From the NCBI GenBank assembly GCA_000719105.1, contig JODX01000013.1:1-64000 (forward strand): DNA of 64,000 bases. Direction: 5' to 3'. This document shows positions 1 to 8,293 of this stretch, in pieces (positions within the stretch are counted from its first letter, which is position 1; the number at the start of each line of letters is the position of its first letter). The notes beneath the pieces are model-generated. The model saw nothing but the letters and a program-made list of their open reading frames with translations, was not told where the DNA came from and ran no database searches. Origin of the DNA: Streptomyces sclerotialus (GTDB lineage Bacteria > Actinomycetota > Actinomycetes > Streptomycetales > Streptomycetaceae). A program made the position numbers and the translations under genes.

Positions 1-96
1 GAAACGCCCGGTTACATTCCGAACCCGGAAGCTAAGCCTTACAGCGCCGATGGTACTGCAGGGGGGACCCTGTGGGAGAGTAGGACGCCGCCGAAC
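1..96 (+). rRNA. rrf: 5S ribosomal RNA, 3' part (5' end outside window)
   Basis: The first bases match the Streptomyces 5S rRNA as I know it. They include the conserved loop stretch around CCGAACCCGGAAGCTAAG (19-36), the GATGGTACTGCAGGGGGGAC block (48-67) and the GGGAGAGTAGGACGCCGCC 3' stem (74-92). The molecule is about 120 nt, so roughly 25-30 nt of the 5' end are missing. It must be the last gene of an rrn operon reading into the window, with 16S and 23S upstream of position 1. The terminator at 106-156 follows directly. Confidence 0.95.
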
Positions 97-105
97 AATT
101 ATTGG

Positions 106-156
106 AGGACCCTTGGTCCCAGCGTTCAGCTGGGACCAAGGGTCCTTTTGTTTTTT
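106..156 (+). terminator. rrn operon intrinsic terminator
   Basis: A perfect 18-bp inverted repeat (106-123 with 129-146) encloses a 5-base loop and is followed by a T-rich run (146-156) of mostly T residues. It starts about ten bases after the 5S end, which is where the strong Rho-independent terminator of a Streptomyces rrn operon is expected. T-tails this good are uncommon elsewhere in the window. Confidence 0.93.
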
Positions 157-220
157 CCAAATGCGCATCGGGTACCCGGCTGCGCGAGAACGACTGCGGT
201 ACCGAAGACAGGAGTCACGG

Positions 221-2122
221 ATGTCCACCAACTCGCCCGATGAGCGACCGGAGCGCGACCAGCGCCGCCGGGACGGGGGTGACCGCGGTGATCGCGGCGG
301 ATACCGCGGAGGACCGCGCCGTGACAACGACCGCGGTGGTCAGGGTGGCTATGGCCGGCGTGACGACCGTGACCGGGGCGGCTTCCGCCGCGATGACCGC
401 GACCGCGATCGGGATCGCGACCGGGGTGGCTTCCGCCGCGACGACCGGGACCGCGACCACGGCTTCCGGCGTGACCGCGACGACAGCCGTAGTGGCTACG
501 GCCGGCGTGATGACCGTCGTGAGAACGACCGTCGTGACAACGACCGCGGCGGGCGCCCCGCGTTCCGGCGTGATGACCGGGACGGTTTCCGCCGTGATGA
601 CCGCGATCGGGGTGGCTTCCGCCGGGACGACCGGGACCGTGACCGGGACCGCGATCGGGGTGGCTTCCGCCGGGACGACCGGGACCGTGACCGGGACCGT
701 GACCGGGGTGGCTTCCGCCGGGACGACCGGGATCGCGACCGCGATCGTGACCGGGGTGGCTTCCGTCGCGACGACCGGGATCGCGACCGCGATCGTGACT
801 TCCGCCGTGATGACCGCGACCGGGGTGGCTTCCGCCAGGACGACCGGGACCGTGACCGTGGCTTCCGACGCGATGACCGGGACCGGGACCGCGGTTTCCG
901 CCGTGACGACCGGGGTGACCGTGGGGACCGCGGAGACCGTGGCGGTTTCCGGCGTGACGACAGCCGTGGCGGCTTCCGCGGAGGCTTCGACCGCAGGGAC
1001 GAGCGGCGTGACGACCGTCGGGATGATCGACGGGACGGAGAGCGCGGTGGTTTCCGGCGCGATGAGCGTCGCGATGATCGCGGGGAGCGGCCGGGCCGGG
1101 ACGGGTTCCGTCGTGACGATGCCCGCGGTGAGCGCGGTGAGCGTGGCGGGTTCCACGGCCGGGGAGGTCGTGACGGTCGTGACGGTCGTGAGGAGCGGGG
1201 ACGCGGTTTCCGGCGTGACGACCGCGGTGGCCGTCCCGGTGGCTTCCGTGGGCGGGAGGGCGACCGGCGTGGTGGCGGGCGTTTCCGCGAGGAGCGGGAC
1301 CGGGAACGTGAGCCGGTCAAGCGGCTGCCCATCCCTGAGGACGTCACGGGCGAGGAGCTCGACAAGGACGTACGGCAGGAGCTGCAGAGCCTGCCGAAGA
1401 CGCTCGCCGAGGATGTCGCCAAGAACCTGGTGATGGTCGCCCGGCTCATCGACGAGGACCCCGAGGGCGCGTACGGCTACTCCAAGGTGGCCCTGCGACT
1501 GGCCTCGCGTGTCGCCGCCGTACGGGAGGCGGGCGGCTTCGCCGCTTACGCCAACCAGAAGTACAGCGAGGCCCTGGCCGAGTTCCGGGCCGCGCGGCGC
1601 ATGACCGGGAACGTAGAGCTTTGGCCGGTCATGGCCGACTGCGAGCGCGGTCTCGGGCGGCCCGAGAAGGCGCTGGACATGGCCGGGGCGCCCGAGGTGC
1701 ACAAGCTGGACAAGGCCGGGCAGGTCGAGATGAGGCTCGTGGCGGCCGGCGCCCGGCGGGACATGGGCCAGCTCGACGCGGCCATCGTGACCCTGCAGAG
1801 CCCGGAGCTGGCCTCCCACTCCGTGCAGCCGTGGACCGCGCGCCTGCGTTACGCGTACGCCGACGCGCTGCTCGCGGCCGGGCGGCAGAGCGAGGCGCGG
1901 GAGTGGTTCGCCAAGGCCGTCGAGGCCGACCGTGACGGCAGCACCGACGCCTCGGACCGGCTCGCCGAACTGGACGGCGTCGAGTTCGTCGACGCCCTCG
2001 ACGAGAACGAGGGTGAGGGCGAGAGCGGAAACGGCGATGCGGAGCAGGCCGGGACCGAGCGTGCCGACGACGAGGGCGACAGTGATGCCGAGTCCCCGCG
2101 CCGGAGCGACGGCGAGGACTGA
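221..2122 (+). CDS. Arg/Asp/Gly-repeat protein with C-terminal TPR-like domain
   Basis: Predicted 633 aa. The chosen ATG has AGGAG at 210-214; the longer reading frame upstream runs back into the rrn terminator and is rejected. Residues ~15-365 are extreme low complexity built from RGGFRRDD and DRDRDRDR units, in places nearly identical at the DNA level (about 600-830). Residues ~370-600 form a helical TPR-like domain, with motifs such as SEALAEFRAARRMTG and GRPEKALDMAG. The tail is acidic. The C-terminal half matches tetratricopeptide proteins common in Streptomyces next to this rrn operon, as far as I recall. An RG/RD-rich tail suggests RNA or ribosome association, but this is inference. 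The repeats are likely to vary in number between strains and to be hard to assemble. Confidence 0.85.
   Translation: MSTNSPDERPERDQRRRDGGDRGDRGGYRGGPRRDNDRGGQGGYGRRDDRDRGGFRRDDRDRDRDRDRGGFRRDDRDRDHGFRRDRDDSRSGYGRRDDRRENDRRDNDRGGRPAFRRDDRDGFRRDDRDRGGFRRDDRDRDRDRDRGGFRRDDRDRDRDRDRGGFRRDDRDRDRDRDRGGFRRDDRDRDRDRDFRRDDRDRGGFRQDDRDRDRGFRRDDRDRDRGFRRDDRGDRGDRGDRGGFRRDDSRGGFRGGFDRRDERRDDRRDDRRDGERGGFRRDERRDDRGERPGRDGFRRDDARGERGERGGFHGRGGRDGRDGREERGRGFRRDDRGGRPGGFRGREGDRRGGGRFREERDREREPVKRLPIPEDVTGEELDKDVRQELQSLPKTLAEDVAKNLVMVARLIDEDPEGAYGYSKVALRLASRVAAVREAGGFAAYANQKYSEALAEFRAARRMTGNVELWPVMADCERGLGRPEKALDMAGAPEVHKLDKAGQVEMRLVAAGARRDMGQLDAAIVTLQSPELASHSVQPWTARLRYAYADALLAAGRQSEAREWFAKAVEADRDGSTDASDRLAELDGVEFVDALDENEGEGESGNGDAEQAGTERADDEGDSDAESPRRSDGED
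380..960 (+). repeat. In-gene tandem repeats coding for RGGFRRDD/DRDRDR
   Basis: Within the first gene, blocks reading GGGGTGGCTTCCGCCGGGAC plus runs of CCGGGACCGTGACCGG recur with few changes, most regularly between about 600 and 830, where units of about 60-66 bases follow each other. The translated unit is RGGFRRDDRDRDRDRD. Such near-identical direct repeats invite slippage or recombination, so copy number is probably polymorphic. Confidence 0.85.
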
Positions 2123-2172
2123 CGGCGGTCGGACGGTGTGAGCTGACGGCCGTACAGGAGTAGCAGTGCGAA

Positions 2173-2211
2173 AGAGAGAGGGCGGGCCCGTTCCGGGTCC
2201 GCCCTCTCTCT
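2173..2211. terminator. Bidirectional terminator between convergent genes
   Basis: An 18-bp stem, 2173-2190 with 2194-2211, with one G-U pair and a 3-base loop, lies between the stop of the repeat/TPR gene at 2122 and the stop of the minus-strand DUF1015 gene at 2224. It has no long T-run, as is usual for Streptomyces, and can serve both strands. Confidence 0.8.
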
Positions 2212-2223
2212 CGCTTCGGTTGC

Positions 2224-3516
2224 TCAGAGCTCCAGTGCCCGCAGCACCAGTCCGGACGCAGGCTTCGGGCCGAACGACGTCGACTTGCGGGGCATGGTGA
2301 CCCCCTGGCGGGCCAGATCGCGTACGACGTCCTCGCGGACCGGGTGCATGAGGACGGCCGTTCCGCCGTCGCGTTCGGCCTTCTCCACGGTGGCGGCCGT
2401 GTTGTGGATGTACGCGATGTGCTCGGGGGAGTTCTCGGGGATGTGCCAGATGTGGTCCAGGAGCGTGGCGTGCAGGACCGTGGCGTCCAGGGTGCGCCAG
2501 GCCGCCGGCCGGCCGGCGGGCACCGTACGGGCCAGCAGGTCCGGGTCCGGGTGGTCGAGGAGGTGGAAGGCGCCGTCGCCCGCGAGCAGGAAGGCGTTGC
2601 CGGTGTGTGCCGCGTCGGCCAGGGCGTCCAGGGCCTGCGGCAGCGGGACGTCCAGGCGGCGCACGCGGAAGTGGTCCTTGACGGCGGCCAGTGCCTCGGC
2701 CGGGGGCAGCTGGTGCAGGAGCCGGTGGATCGCGCGGACGCGCAGCGGGTAGCGGGCCGTGTCGACCAGGAGCACCAGACCGTGGTCCCAGGGGCCGGGG
2801 AAGGGGTGTTCCGCGCGCAGCCGGAGGTAGGTGGCCCAGCGGTGGTGGCCGTCGGCGATGAGGGCCTGGTGGCGCGCGAGATCCGACTGGATCTCCCGCA
2901 AGTCGGCCGGATCCGTCACGGCCCACAGGCGGTGGCTGAAGCCGTCCTCTGTCTTCGTCGAGAGAAGTGGGGGGCGCTCGGTGGTGCGCTCGACGACGGC
3001 GCCCGCGCCGGTCGGGGAGCCGTTGCCGCGGTAGGTCAGCAGCAGCGGTTCGAGATTGGCACGCGTGGCACGCATGAGGTCCGCGCGGTCCTCGACGACG
3101 TGCGGCATCACGTCCTCGTGCGGGAGGACCACGCTCTCCGCGGGCTCCGACAGGCGCAGGGCGCCGATGAGGCCGCGCTGGAGCATGCCGTCGTCGCGCT
3201 GCTCGTACACGTACAGGCCCGGTTCCGTGTCCGCGACAAGGACGCCCTCGTCCAGCCAGCGGTGCAGCGTGGCCGCCGCCTGTTCGTTGCGGGCCGCAGG
3301 TGTGGTGGCCTGCGGCAGGATCAGCCGCACGATGTTGTGCGGGTCGGCGGACTCCAGGTGGTGGAGCCCGTCCGGCCGCACGACCACGTCGTACGGCGGG
3401 GATGTCACCGCGGCCAGGCTGCCGACCCGGTCGGGGTCGTAGCGCACGCCTCTGAACGGGGACAGTTCGAGGCCGCTGCGTACGGGGGTCTCCTCCGCGG
3501 GCCCTGCTTCGTTCAT
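2224..3516 (-). CDS. DUF1015 family protein
   Basis: 430 aa. The protein begins near MNEAGPAEETPVRSGL and carries the features of the DUF1015 family: LSPFRGVRYDP near residue 20, SPPYDVV near 40, NIVRLILP near 61 and ADGHHRWATYLRLR near 221. No biochemical function is established for the family to my knowledge; the HHR-containing block is its most conserved part. The gene is divergent from the HAD hydrolase, with 73 bases between starts, and convergent with the upstream TPR gene. Length is normal for the family and there is no signal peptide or membrane segment, so it is cytoplasmic. Confidence 0.88.
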   Translation of the reverse strand: MNEAGPAEETPVRSGLELSPFRGVRYDPDRVGSLAAVTSPPYDVVVRPDGLHHLESADPHNIVRLILPQATTPAARNEQAAATLHRWLDEGVLVADTEPGLYVYEQRDDGMLQRGLIGALRLSEPAESVVLPHEDVMPHVVEDRADLMRATRANLEPLLLTYRGNGSPTGAGAVVERTTERPPLLSTKTEDGFSHRLWAVTDPADLREIQSDLARHQALIADGHHRWATYLRLRAEHPFPGPWDHGLVLLVDTARYPLRVRAIHRLLHQLPPAEALAAVKDHFRVRRLDVPLPQALDALADAAHTGNAFLLAGDGAFHLLDHPDPDLLARTVPAGRPAAWRTLDATVLHATLLDHIWHIPENSPEHIAYIHNTAATVEKAERDGGTAVLMHPVREDVVRDLARQGVTMPRKSTSFGPKPASGLVLRALEL

Positions 3517-3589
3517 TGGGGCATCGTATGTGTGTCGGTGGCATACGGGATGATCGGGGGAAAGGGATACGACCTAGGAGCGATACGCA

Positions 3590-4618
3590 ATGAGCCAGAC
3601 CGTCAGGACGCGGCCCGAGGGCAGTGCGGGGGCCCTGAGCGAGGCCTACGACACGGCGCTGCTCGACCTGGACGGGGTGGTGTACGCAGGCGGGAGCGCG
3701 ATCGTCCACGCCGTCGAGTCGCTCGGTACCGCCCGCGCGGGCGGCATGCACCTCGCGTACGTCACGAACAACGCGCTGCGGACGCCGGACGCCGTGGCCG
3801 CGCATCTGACGGAGCTGGGGATACCCACCGGGGCCGCCGACGTCATCACATCGGCGCAGGCCGTGGCCCGGCTCGTCGCCGAGGAGGTACCCGCGGGGGC
3901 GCGTGTGCTGGTGATCGGCGGCGAAGGGCTGCGGGTGGCGCTGCGGGAGCGCGGGCTGGAGCCCGTGGAGTCGGCCGAGGACGAGCCGGTGGCGGTGGTG
4001 CAGGGGTACGGCGGGCCCGAACTGCCCTGGGGGCGGTTCGCGGAGGCCGCGTACGCCGTCGCGCGCGGAGTGCCGTGGTTCGCGTCCAACACCGATCTGA
4101 CGATCCCCGGCGCGCGCGGGATCGCGCCCGGGAACGGCGCCGCGGTGGAGGTCGTCCGAATCGCGACGGGTGCCGAGCCGCGGGTGGCGGGCAAGCCGCT
4201 GCCCCCGATGCACCGGGAGACGATCCTGCGCACGGGCGCCCGGCGCCCGCTCGTGGTCGGGGACCGGCTGGACACGGACATCGAGGGCGCGTTCAACGGC
4301 GGGGTGGACTCCCTGCTGGTGCTGACCGGGGTCACCGACGGGGCACAGCTGCTGGCCGCGCCGCCGCAGCACCGGCCGACGTACGTGGACGCCGATCTGC
4401 GCGGGCTGCTCACGGGTCAGCCGGACGTCGTCGAGGAGGGGGACGGGTTCCGCTGCGGAGGGTGGACGGCCACGGCCGCCACCGACCAGCTGACGCTGGA
4501 GGGAGAGGGCGAGGCCCTGGACGGGCTGCGGGCGCTGTGCGCGGCGGCCTGGACCGCGGCGGGTGAGGGCTCGTGCGGCCTGGACGGGGGGAAGGCGCTG
4601 GCGCGGCTGGGCCTGTGA
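3590..4618 (+). CDS. HAD-IIA (NagD-like) phosphatase
   Basis: 342 aa; ATG preceded by AGGAG at 3576-3580. Motif I is LLDLDGVVYAG (~24-34), with the nucleophile and acid Asp of the HAD superfamily. Motif II is YVTNNALRTP (~60), the lysine loop is AGKPLPPM (~203) and motif III/IV is VGDRLDTDIEGA (~223-234). The order and the cap insertion between motifs II and III are those of subclass IIA (NagD, AraL, 4-nitrophenylphosphatase-like). Substrate cannot be read from sequence; small sugar or nucleotide monophosphates are typical. It is cytoplasmic. It stands alone, with the iron-regulated transport operon starting 76 bases downstream. Confidence 0.9.
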   Translation: MSQTVRTRPEGSAGALSEAYDTALLDLDGVVYAGGSAIVHAVESLGTARAGGMHLAYVTNNALRTPDAVAAHLTELGIPTGAADVITSAQAVARLVAEEVPAGARVLVIGGEGLRVALRERGLEPVESAEDEPVAVVQGYGGPELPWGRFAEAAYAVARGVPWFASNTDLTIPGARGIAPGNGAAVEVVRIATGAEPRVAGKPLPPMHRETILRTGARRPLVVGDRLDTDIEGAFNGGVDSLLVLTGVTDGAQLLAAPPQHRPTYVDADLRGLLTGQPDVVEEGDGFRCGGWTATAATDQLTLEGEGEALDGLRALCAAAWTAAGEGSCGLDGGKALARLGL

Positions 4619-4671
4619 GCGGAAGGGCAGCTCTCCGAGGAACGACGGGCACAAAGGATCGAAGGAGAACT

Positions 4672-4690
4672 GCAGGGTAGGCTAACCTAA
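4672..4690. promoter_or_regulatory. Iron box (DmdR1/IdeR-type operator)
   Basis: The 19 bases match the known palindromic iron box TTAGGTTAGGCTAACCTAA at 16 of 19 positions, with the right half (4680-4690) perfect. It ends 4 bases before the GTG of the FecCD operon. In Streptomyces this box binds the iron-dependent repressor DmdR1, so the downstream transporter should be repressed when iron is plentiful. The overlap with the start region suggests a leaderless or nearly leaderless transcript. Confidence 0.85.
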
Positions 4691-4694
4691 CTGC

Positions 4695-5741
4695 GTGATC
4701 GTCGACAGTCCTCCCGAGCAGCGCGCTGCGGCCCCCGCCGCCGCGTCGCCGAAACGCCACGCCGTACGGGCCGCGGGACTCCTCGTCTCGCTGGGCATCC
4801 TGGTCCTCGTGGCGTTGGCCAGCATTGCGATCGGCGCGAAGGAGCTGTCGCTCGGCGAGGTCTGGCACGGTCTGTTCCACGACACGGGGACCTACGGCGA
4901 CGTCGTGGTCGGTGAGCGGCTGTCGCGTACCGTCCTCGGTCTGCTCGCCGGTGCCGCGCTCGGCCTGTCGGGTGCCGTGCTCCAGGCGCTGACCCGCAAT
5001 CCGCTGGCCGACCCCGGACTGCTCGGCATCAACGCGGGCGCGTCCGCCGCGGTCGTCACGGCGATCACCTTCTTCGGCGTCACCTCGGTAAGCGGTTACG
5101 TGTGGTTCGCGTTCCTCGGGGCGGCCGCGGTCGGGGCGCTGGTCTGGTTCCTCGGCGGCAGCCGCTCGGCCACGCCCGTCCGGCTGGCGCTCGCCGGAAC
5201 CGCGATCAGCGCCGCGCTGTACGGCTATCTGCAGGCCGTGATGATCATGGACAACGCGGCGCTCGGCAAGATGCGCTTCTGGACGGTCGGCTCGCTGGCC
5301 TCCGCGACCGACGAGACGATCGAGCAGGTCCTGCCGTTCCTGGCGGTCGGCACGGTCGTCGCGCTGTTCCTCGCCCGGCCGCTGAACGCCATGGCCATGG
5401 GCGACGACACGGCCCGCGCGCTCGGCGCCGACCTCAACCGCACCCGGGCGCTGTCGATGGCGGCCGCCACCGTGCTGTGCGGGGCCGCCACCGCCGCCTG
5501 CGGGCCCATCGTGTTCGTCGGACTGATGATTCCGCACGTCGTCCGCTCCTTCACCGGGCCCGACCTGCGCTGGATCCTGCCGTACGCGACGGTCCTCTCG
5601 CCCGTGCTGCTGCTCGGCGCCGACGTCCTCGGGCGGGTCGTCGCCCGGCCGTCGGAGATCCAGGTCGGCATCGTCACCGCGGTTCTCGGCGGCCCGGTCT
5701 TCATCTATCTGGTACGGCGGCGGAGGACGACCCAGCTGTGA
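4695..5741 (+). CDS. Iron-siderophore ABC transporter permease (FecCD family), first subunit
   Basis: 348 aa. About nine to ten hydrophobic segments follow a short cytoplasmic N-terminus. FecCD hallmarks include LSRTVLGLLAGAALGLSGAV (~75-94), followed by LQALTRNPLADPGLLGINAG, and the coupling region CGPIVFVGLMIPHVVR (~260). Its role is to form half of the inner-membrane channel for ferric siderophores. No Shine-Dalgarno sits at a normal distance; the only AAGGAG is about 28 bases upstream. With the iron box ending at 4690, a leaderless mRNA starting at or near the GTG is plausible. A start inside the gene is possible, but the N-terminus would then lose only non-conserved residues. Overlaps the second permease by 4 bases. 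Confidence 0.9.
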   Translation: MIVDSPPEQRAAAPAAASPKRHAVRAAGLLVSLGILVLVALASIAIGAKELSLGEVWHGLFHDTGTYGDVVVGERLSRTVLGLLAGAALGLSGAVLQALTRNPLADPGLLGINAGASAAVVTAITFFGVTSVSGYVWFAFLGAAAVGALVWFLGGSRSATPVRLALAGTAISAALYGYLQAVMIMDNAALGKMRFWTVGSLASATDETIEQVLPFLAVGTVVALFLARPLNAMAMGDDTARALGADLNRTRALSMAAATVLCGAATAACGPIVFVGLMIPHVVRSFTGPDLRWILPYATVLSPVLLLGADVLGRVVARPSEIQVGIVTAVLGGPVFIYLVRRRRTTQL

Positions 5742-6874
5742 AGGACATGAACAAGCCCGCCGCGGACACGAACGGGACCACTGCGGACGCGCGGAAGCGC
5801 ACCGCGGACACGAACAGGCCCGCCCCGCGGAAACCCGCGCTGCCGGGCCGCGTCCTGCGCACCGCGGGCGGCCTCTCCCTGCGGCTGGACATGCGGGCGT
5901 TCGCCGTGGTCGTCCTGCTGGTGGTGGCCGCGCTCTGCGCGAGCGTGGTCCTGATCGGCACCGGCGACTTCCCGATCCCGGCCGCCGACGTGCTGAAGAC
6001 GCTGGTGGGCAACGGCGACCCGGGCCAGGAGTTCATCGTCAGCGAGCTGCGGCTGCCGCGCGTCCTCGTCGGACTGCTGGTCGGCGCCGCACTGGCACTC
6101 GGCGGCGCGGTCTTCCAGTCCATCTCCCGCAACCCGCTGGGCAGCCCGGACGTCCTCGGCCTCGCCCAGGGCGCCACGGCCGGCGCGCTCGTGGTGATCG
6201 TGCTGTTCTCGGGCAGCGCCCTCGCGGTCACCGGCGGGGCGCTCGTCGGCGGCGTCGTGACCGGTCTGCTGATCTATCTGCTCGCCTGGAAGCGGGGCGT
6301 GCACGGATACCGGCTGGTACTGGTCGGCATCGGCGTGAACGCGATCGCCACCGCCGTGAACGGCTATCTGATCACCAAGGCGGACCTCGTCGACGCGGCC
6401 CGCGCGGTCAACTGGATGGTCGGTTCCCTCAACGGCCGCGACTGGTCCCAGGTCTGGCCGCTGCTCGGGCTGTGCGTCTGCCTCGTCCCGCTGGTGCTGG
6501 GGAACGCGCGCGGCCTGCGGATGATGGAGATGGGCGACGACGCGTCGTACGCCCTCGGGGTGCGCGTCGAGCGGGTACGGATGCTGCTCATGCTGGCGGC
6601 CGTGCTGCTCACCGCCGCCGCGACCGCGGCCGCCGGTCCGGTCGCCTTCGTGGCGCTCACCGCCCCGCAGCTCGCCCGGCGGCTGACCCGCTCGCCCGGC
6701 CCCAACCTCCTGCCCTCCGCGTTCATGGGCGCGACCCTGCTGATCGTCGCGGACTGGGCCTCGCAGCGGGCCTTCGGAGCCGACCAGCTGCCCGTCGGTG
6801 TCGTGACCGGCATCCTCGGCGGGGTCTACCTGCTGTGGCTGCTGGTCACCGAGCGGCGGGCGGGCCGGATATGA
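5738..6874 (+). CDS. Iron-siderophore ABC transporter permease (FecCD family), second subunit
   Basis: 378 aa, starting at a GTG that overlaps the stop of the first permease (GTGA) and has GGAGGA at 5722-5727; an ATG three codons later is an alternative. The N-terminal ~45 residues are polar and rich in Asn, Thr and Lys, which is longer than usual. FecCD motifs follow: LRLPRVLVGLLVGAALALGG (~98), ISRNPLGSPDVLGLAQGA (~120) and AGPVAFVALTAPQLARRL (~298). It should pair with the upstream permease as a heterodimer. Translationally coupled within one operon under the iron box. Confidence 0.9.
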   Translation: MKDMNKPAADTNGTTADARKRTADTNRPAPRKPALPGRVLRTAGGLSLRLDMRAFAVVVLLVVAALCASVVLIGTGDFPIPAADVLKTLVGNGDPGQEFIVSELRLPRVLVGLLVGAALALGGAVFQSISRNPLGSPDVLGLAQGATAGALVVIVLFSGSALAVTGGALVGGVVTGLLIYLLAWKRGVHGYRLVLVGIGVNAIATAVNGYLITKADLVDAARAVNWMVGSLNGRDWSQVWPLLGLCVCLVPLVLGNARGLRMMEMGDDASYALGVRVERVRMLLMLAAVLLTAAATAAAGPVAFVALTAPQLARRLTRSPGPNLLPSAFMGATLLIVADWASQRAFGADQLPVGVVTGILGGVYLLWLLVTERRAGRI

Positions 6875-7749
6875 GCGCGCCGGCGAACGACAACACCAAG
6901 AACAGCACGACGAGCCCGAGTACGGGGAGCACTGTGAACCGCCTGTCCGCCGAGAACGTCACTCTCGCCTACGACCAGCGCGTCATCGCCGAGCAGCTGT
7001 CGGTGGAGATCCCCGACAACTCCTTCACCGTGATCGTCGGCCCCAACGCCTGCGGCAAGTCGACGCTGCTGCGCGCCCTGTCGCGGATGCTGAAGCCCTC
7101 CGAGGGCCGGGTGCTGCTCGACGGGGAGGTCATCCAGTCGATGCCCGCGAAGAAGGTCGCGCGCACGCTGGGCCTGCTGCCGCAGTCCTCCATCGCGCCC
7201 GACGGGATCACCGTGGGCGACCTGGTGGGCCGCGGCCGGTACCCGCACCAGGGGCTGCTGCGTCAGTGGTCGGCGGAGGACGAGCGGATCGTCAAGGAGT
7301 CGATGGAGTCGACCGGGGTCGCCGAGCTGGCGGAGCGGTACGTCGACGAGCTCTCCGGCGGACAGCGGCAGCGCGTCTGGATCGCCATGGCGCTCGCCCA
7401 GCAGACGCCTCTGCTGCTCCTCGACGAGCCGACGACGTACCTGGACATCCAGCACCAGATCGACGTGCTCGACCTCTGTGCCGAGCTGCACGAGGAGCAG
7501 GGGCGGACGCTGGTGGCCGTGCTGCACGACCTCAACCACGCCGCCCGGTACGCCACCCATCTCATCGCCCTGCGCGGCGGCGAGGTGATCGCCGAGGGCG
7601 CGCCCTCGGACATCGTCACGGCGGAGCTGGTCGAAGAGGTCTTCGGGCTGCGCTGCCAGGTCATCGACGACCCGGAGACGGGCACGCCGCTGGTGGTGCC
7701 GGCCGCGCGGAAGGCACGGACGCGGGTGCCGGCCGGGGACGCTTCCTGA
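6871..7749 (+). CDS. Siderophore ABC transporter ATP-binding protein (FepC/FhuC-like)
   Basis: 292 aa; the ATG overlaps the preceding stop (ATGA). Walker A is GPNACGKST (~59), the signature is LSGGQRQR (~161), Walker B with D-loop is LLLLDEPTTYLD (~180) and the switch histidine lies in VLHDLNHA (~216). The first ~25 residues (Asn/Thr/Ser-rich) are non-conserved, and an in-frame GTG at 6934 could be the true start. It energises the two FecCD permeases. No periplasmic-type binding protein gene is in the operon, so one must be encoded elsewhere. The last codons run close to the 33-bp repeat tract that follows. Confidence 0.92.
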   Translation: MSAPANDNTKNSTTSPSTGSTVNRLSAENVTLAYDQRVIAEQLSVEIPDNSFTVIVGPNACGKSTLLRALSRMLKPSEGRVLLDGEVIQSMPAKKVARTLGLLPQSSIAPDGITVGDLVGRGRYPHQGLLRQWSAEDERIVKESMESTGVAELAERYVDELSGGQRQRVWIAMALAQQTPLLLLDEPTTYLDIQHQIDVLDLCAELHEEQGRTLVAVLHDLNHAARYATHLIALRGGEVIAEGAPSDIVTAELVEEVFGLRCQVIDDPETGTPLVVPAARKARTRVPAGDAS

Positions 7750-7800
7750 GCCGCAGCGGGTACGGCTCCGGCCCGGGAAGCGTCCGGAGAGGGAACGGGG

Positions 7801-7932
7801 ACGGTTGCATCAACTTCCCGTGCCGGGACAGGCACGGCTGTACGAGCTTCCTGAGCCGGAAGAAGAACGGCTGTACGAGCTTCCTGGGCCGGAACAGGAA
7901 CCGCTACATGAGTTTCCTGAGGCGGAACAGAT
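7801..7932. repeat. Four tandem 33-bp units, last one inside the SCP2-domain gene
   Basis: Units are 7801-7833, 7834-7866, 7867-7899 and 7900-7932, each exactly 33 bases and beginning ACGGYTG or ACCGCTA. Units 2 and 3 are almost identical over the first 26 bases; units 1 and 4 are diverged. Unit 4 contains the last codons and stop (7904-7906) of the minus-strand SCP2-domain gene. Read on that strand, units 2 and 3 repeat the C-terminal LFRxRKL coding segment with the stop altered. This indicates that the gene's 3' end was duplicated downstream of its own stop. Confidence 0.9.
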
Positions 7933-8251
7933 CTCGCACTCCCGCCTCCAGCTTCACCCGCCCCGAGCCCCAGGCCCTGGCGAAGTTCAGCTCGCCGTCG
8001 ACCATGGCGACCAGGTCGTCCCCGGTCATGGCGAGCCGGATGTCGGCCTTCTCGCGGGGTGGACCGTCGAGCGTGTGCAGCACCTCGATCCGTCCGTCCT
8101 GCAGCCTGCCGACGAAGGTGACGTCCAGGTCGGTGATGCGGCAGCTCAGTGAGCGGTCGAGCGCGACGGCGCTGCGTACGTCGCCGTCTGCGCCCGCCAT
8201 GTTGTCCGAAAGCTTCTCGAGTGCGGCGCGGCACTCCTCGATCGTGGCCAT
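7904..8251 (-). CDS. SCP2 sterol-binding-domain protein
   Basis: 115 aa, a complete small single-domain protein. It looks like SCP2/sterol carrier-like proteins of actinobacteria. Features are an N-terminal helix (MATIEECRAALEKLSDNM), a beta-rich middle (SCRITDLDVTFVGRLQDGRI), and the typical late block DIRLAMTGDDLVAMVDGELN followed by ARAWGSGRVKLEAGVRDLFRLRK. The ligand is unknown; the family binds lipids or acyl chains in the cytoplasm. Its 3' end lies in a 33-bp tandem repeat. It is convergent with the siderophore operon and divergent from the next gene, with 42 bases between starts. Confidence 0.8.
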   Translation of the reverse strand: MATIEECRAALEKLSDNMAGADGDVRSAVALDRSLSCRITDLDVTFVGRLQDGRIEVLHTLDGPPREKADIRLAMTGDDLVAMVDGELNFARAWGSGRVKLEAGVRDLFRLRKLM

Positions 8252-8293
8252 CGCGGTCGACGGTACCGCAGCGCTTCGGGGTAGCGTCGGGGC

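Noticed and set aside
215..4654. 1479-codon open frame on the minus strand
   Set aside because: It runs antisense through the RD-repeat gene, out of frame through the DUF1015 gene and antisense through the HAD gene. High G+C suppresses stops; the translation is low-complexity Ala/Val/Thr then Arg/Pro, with no domain.
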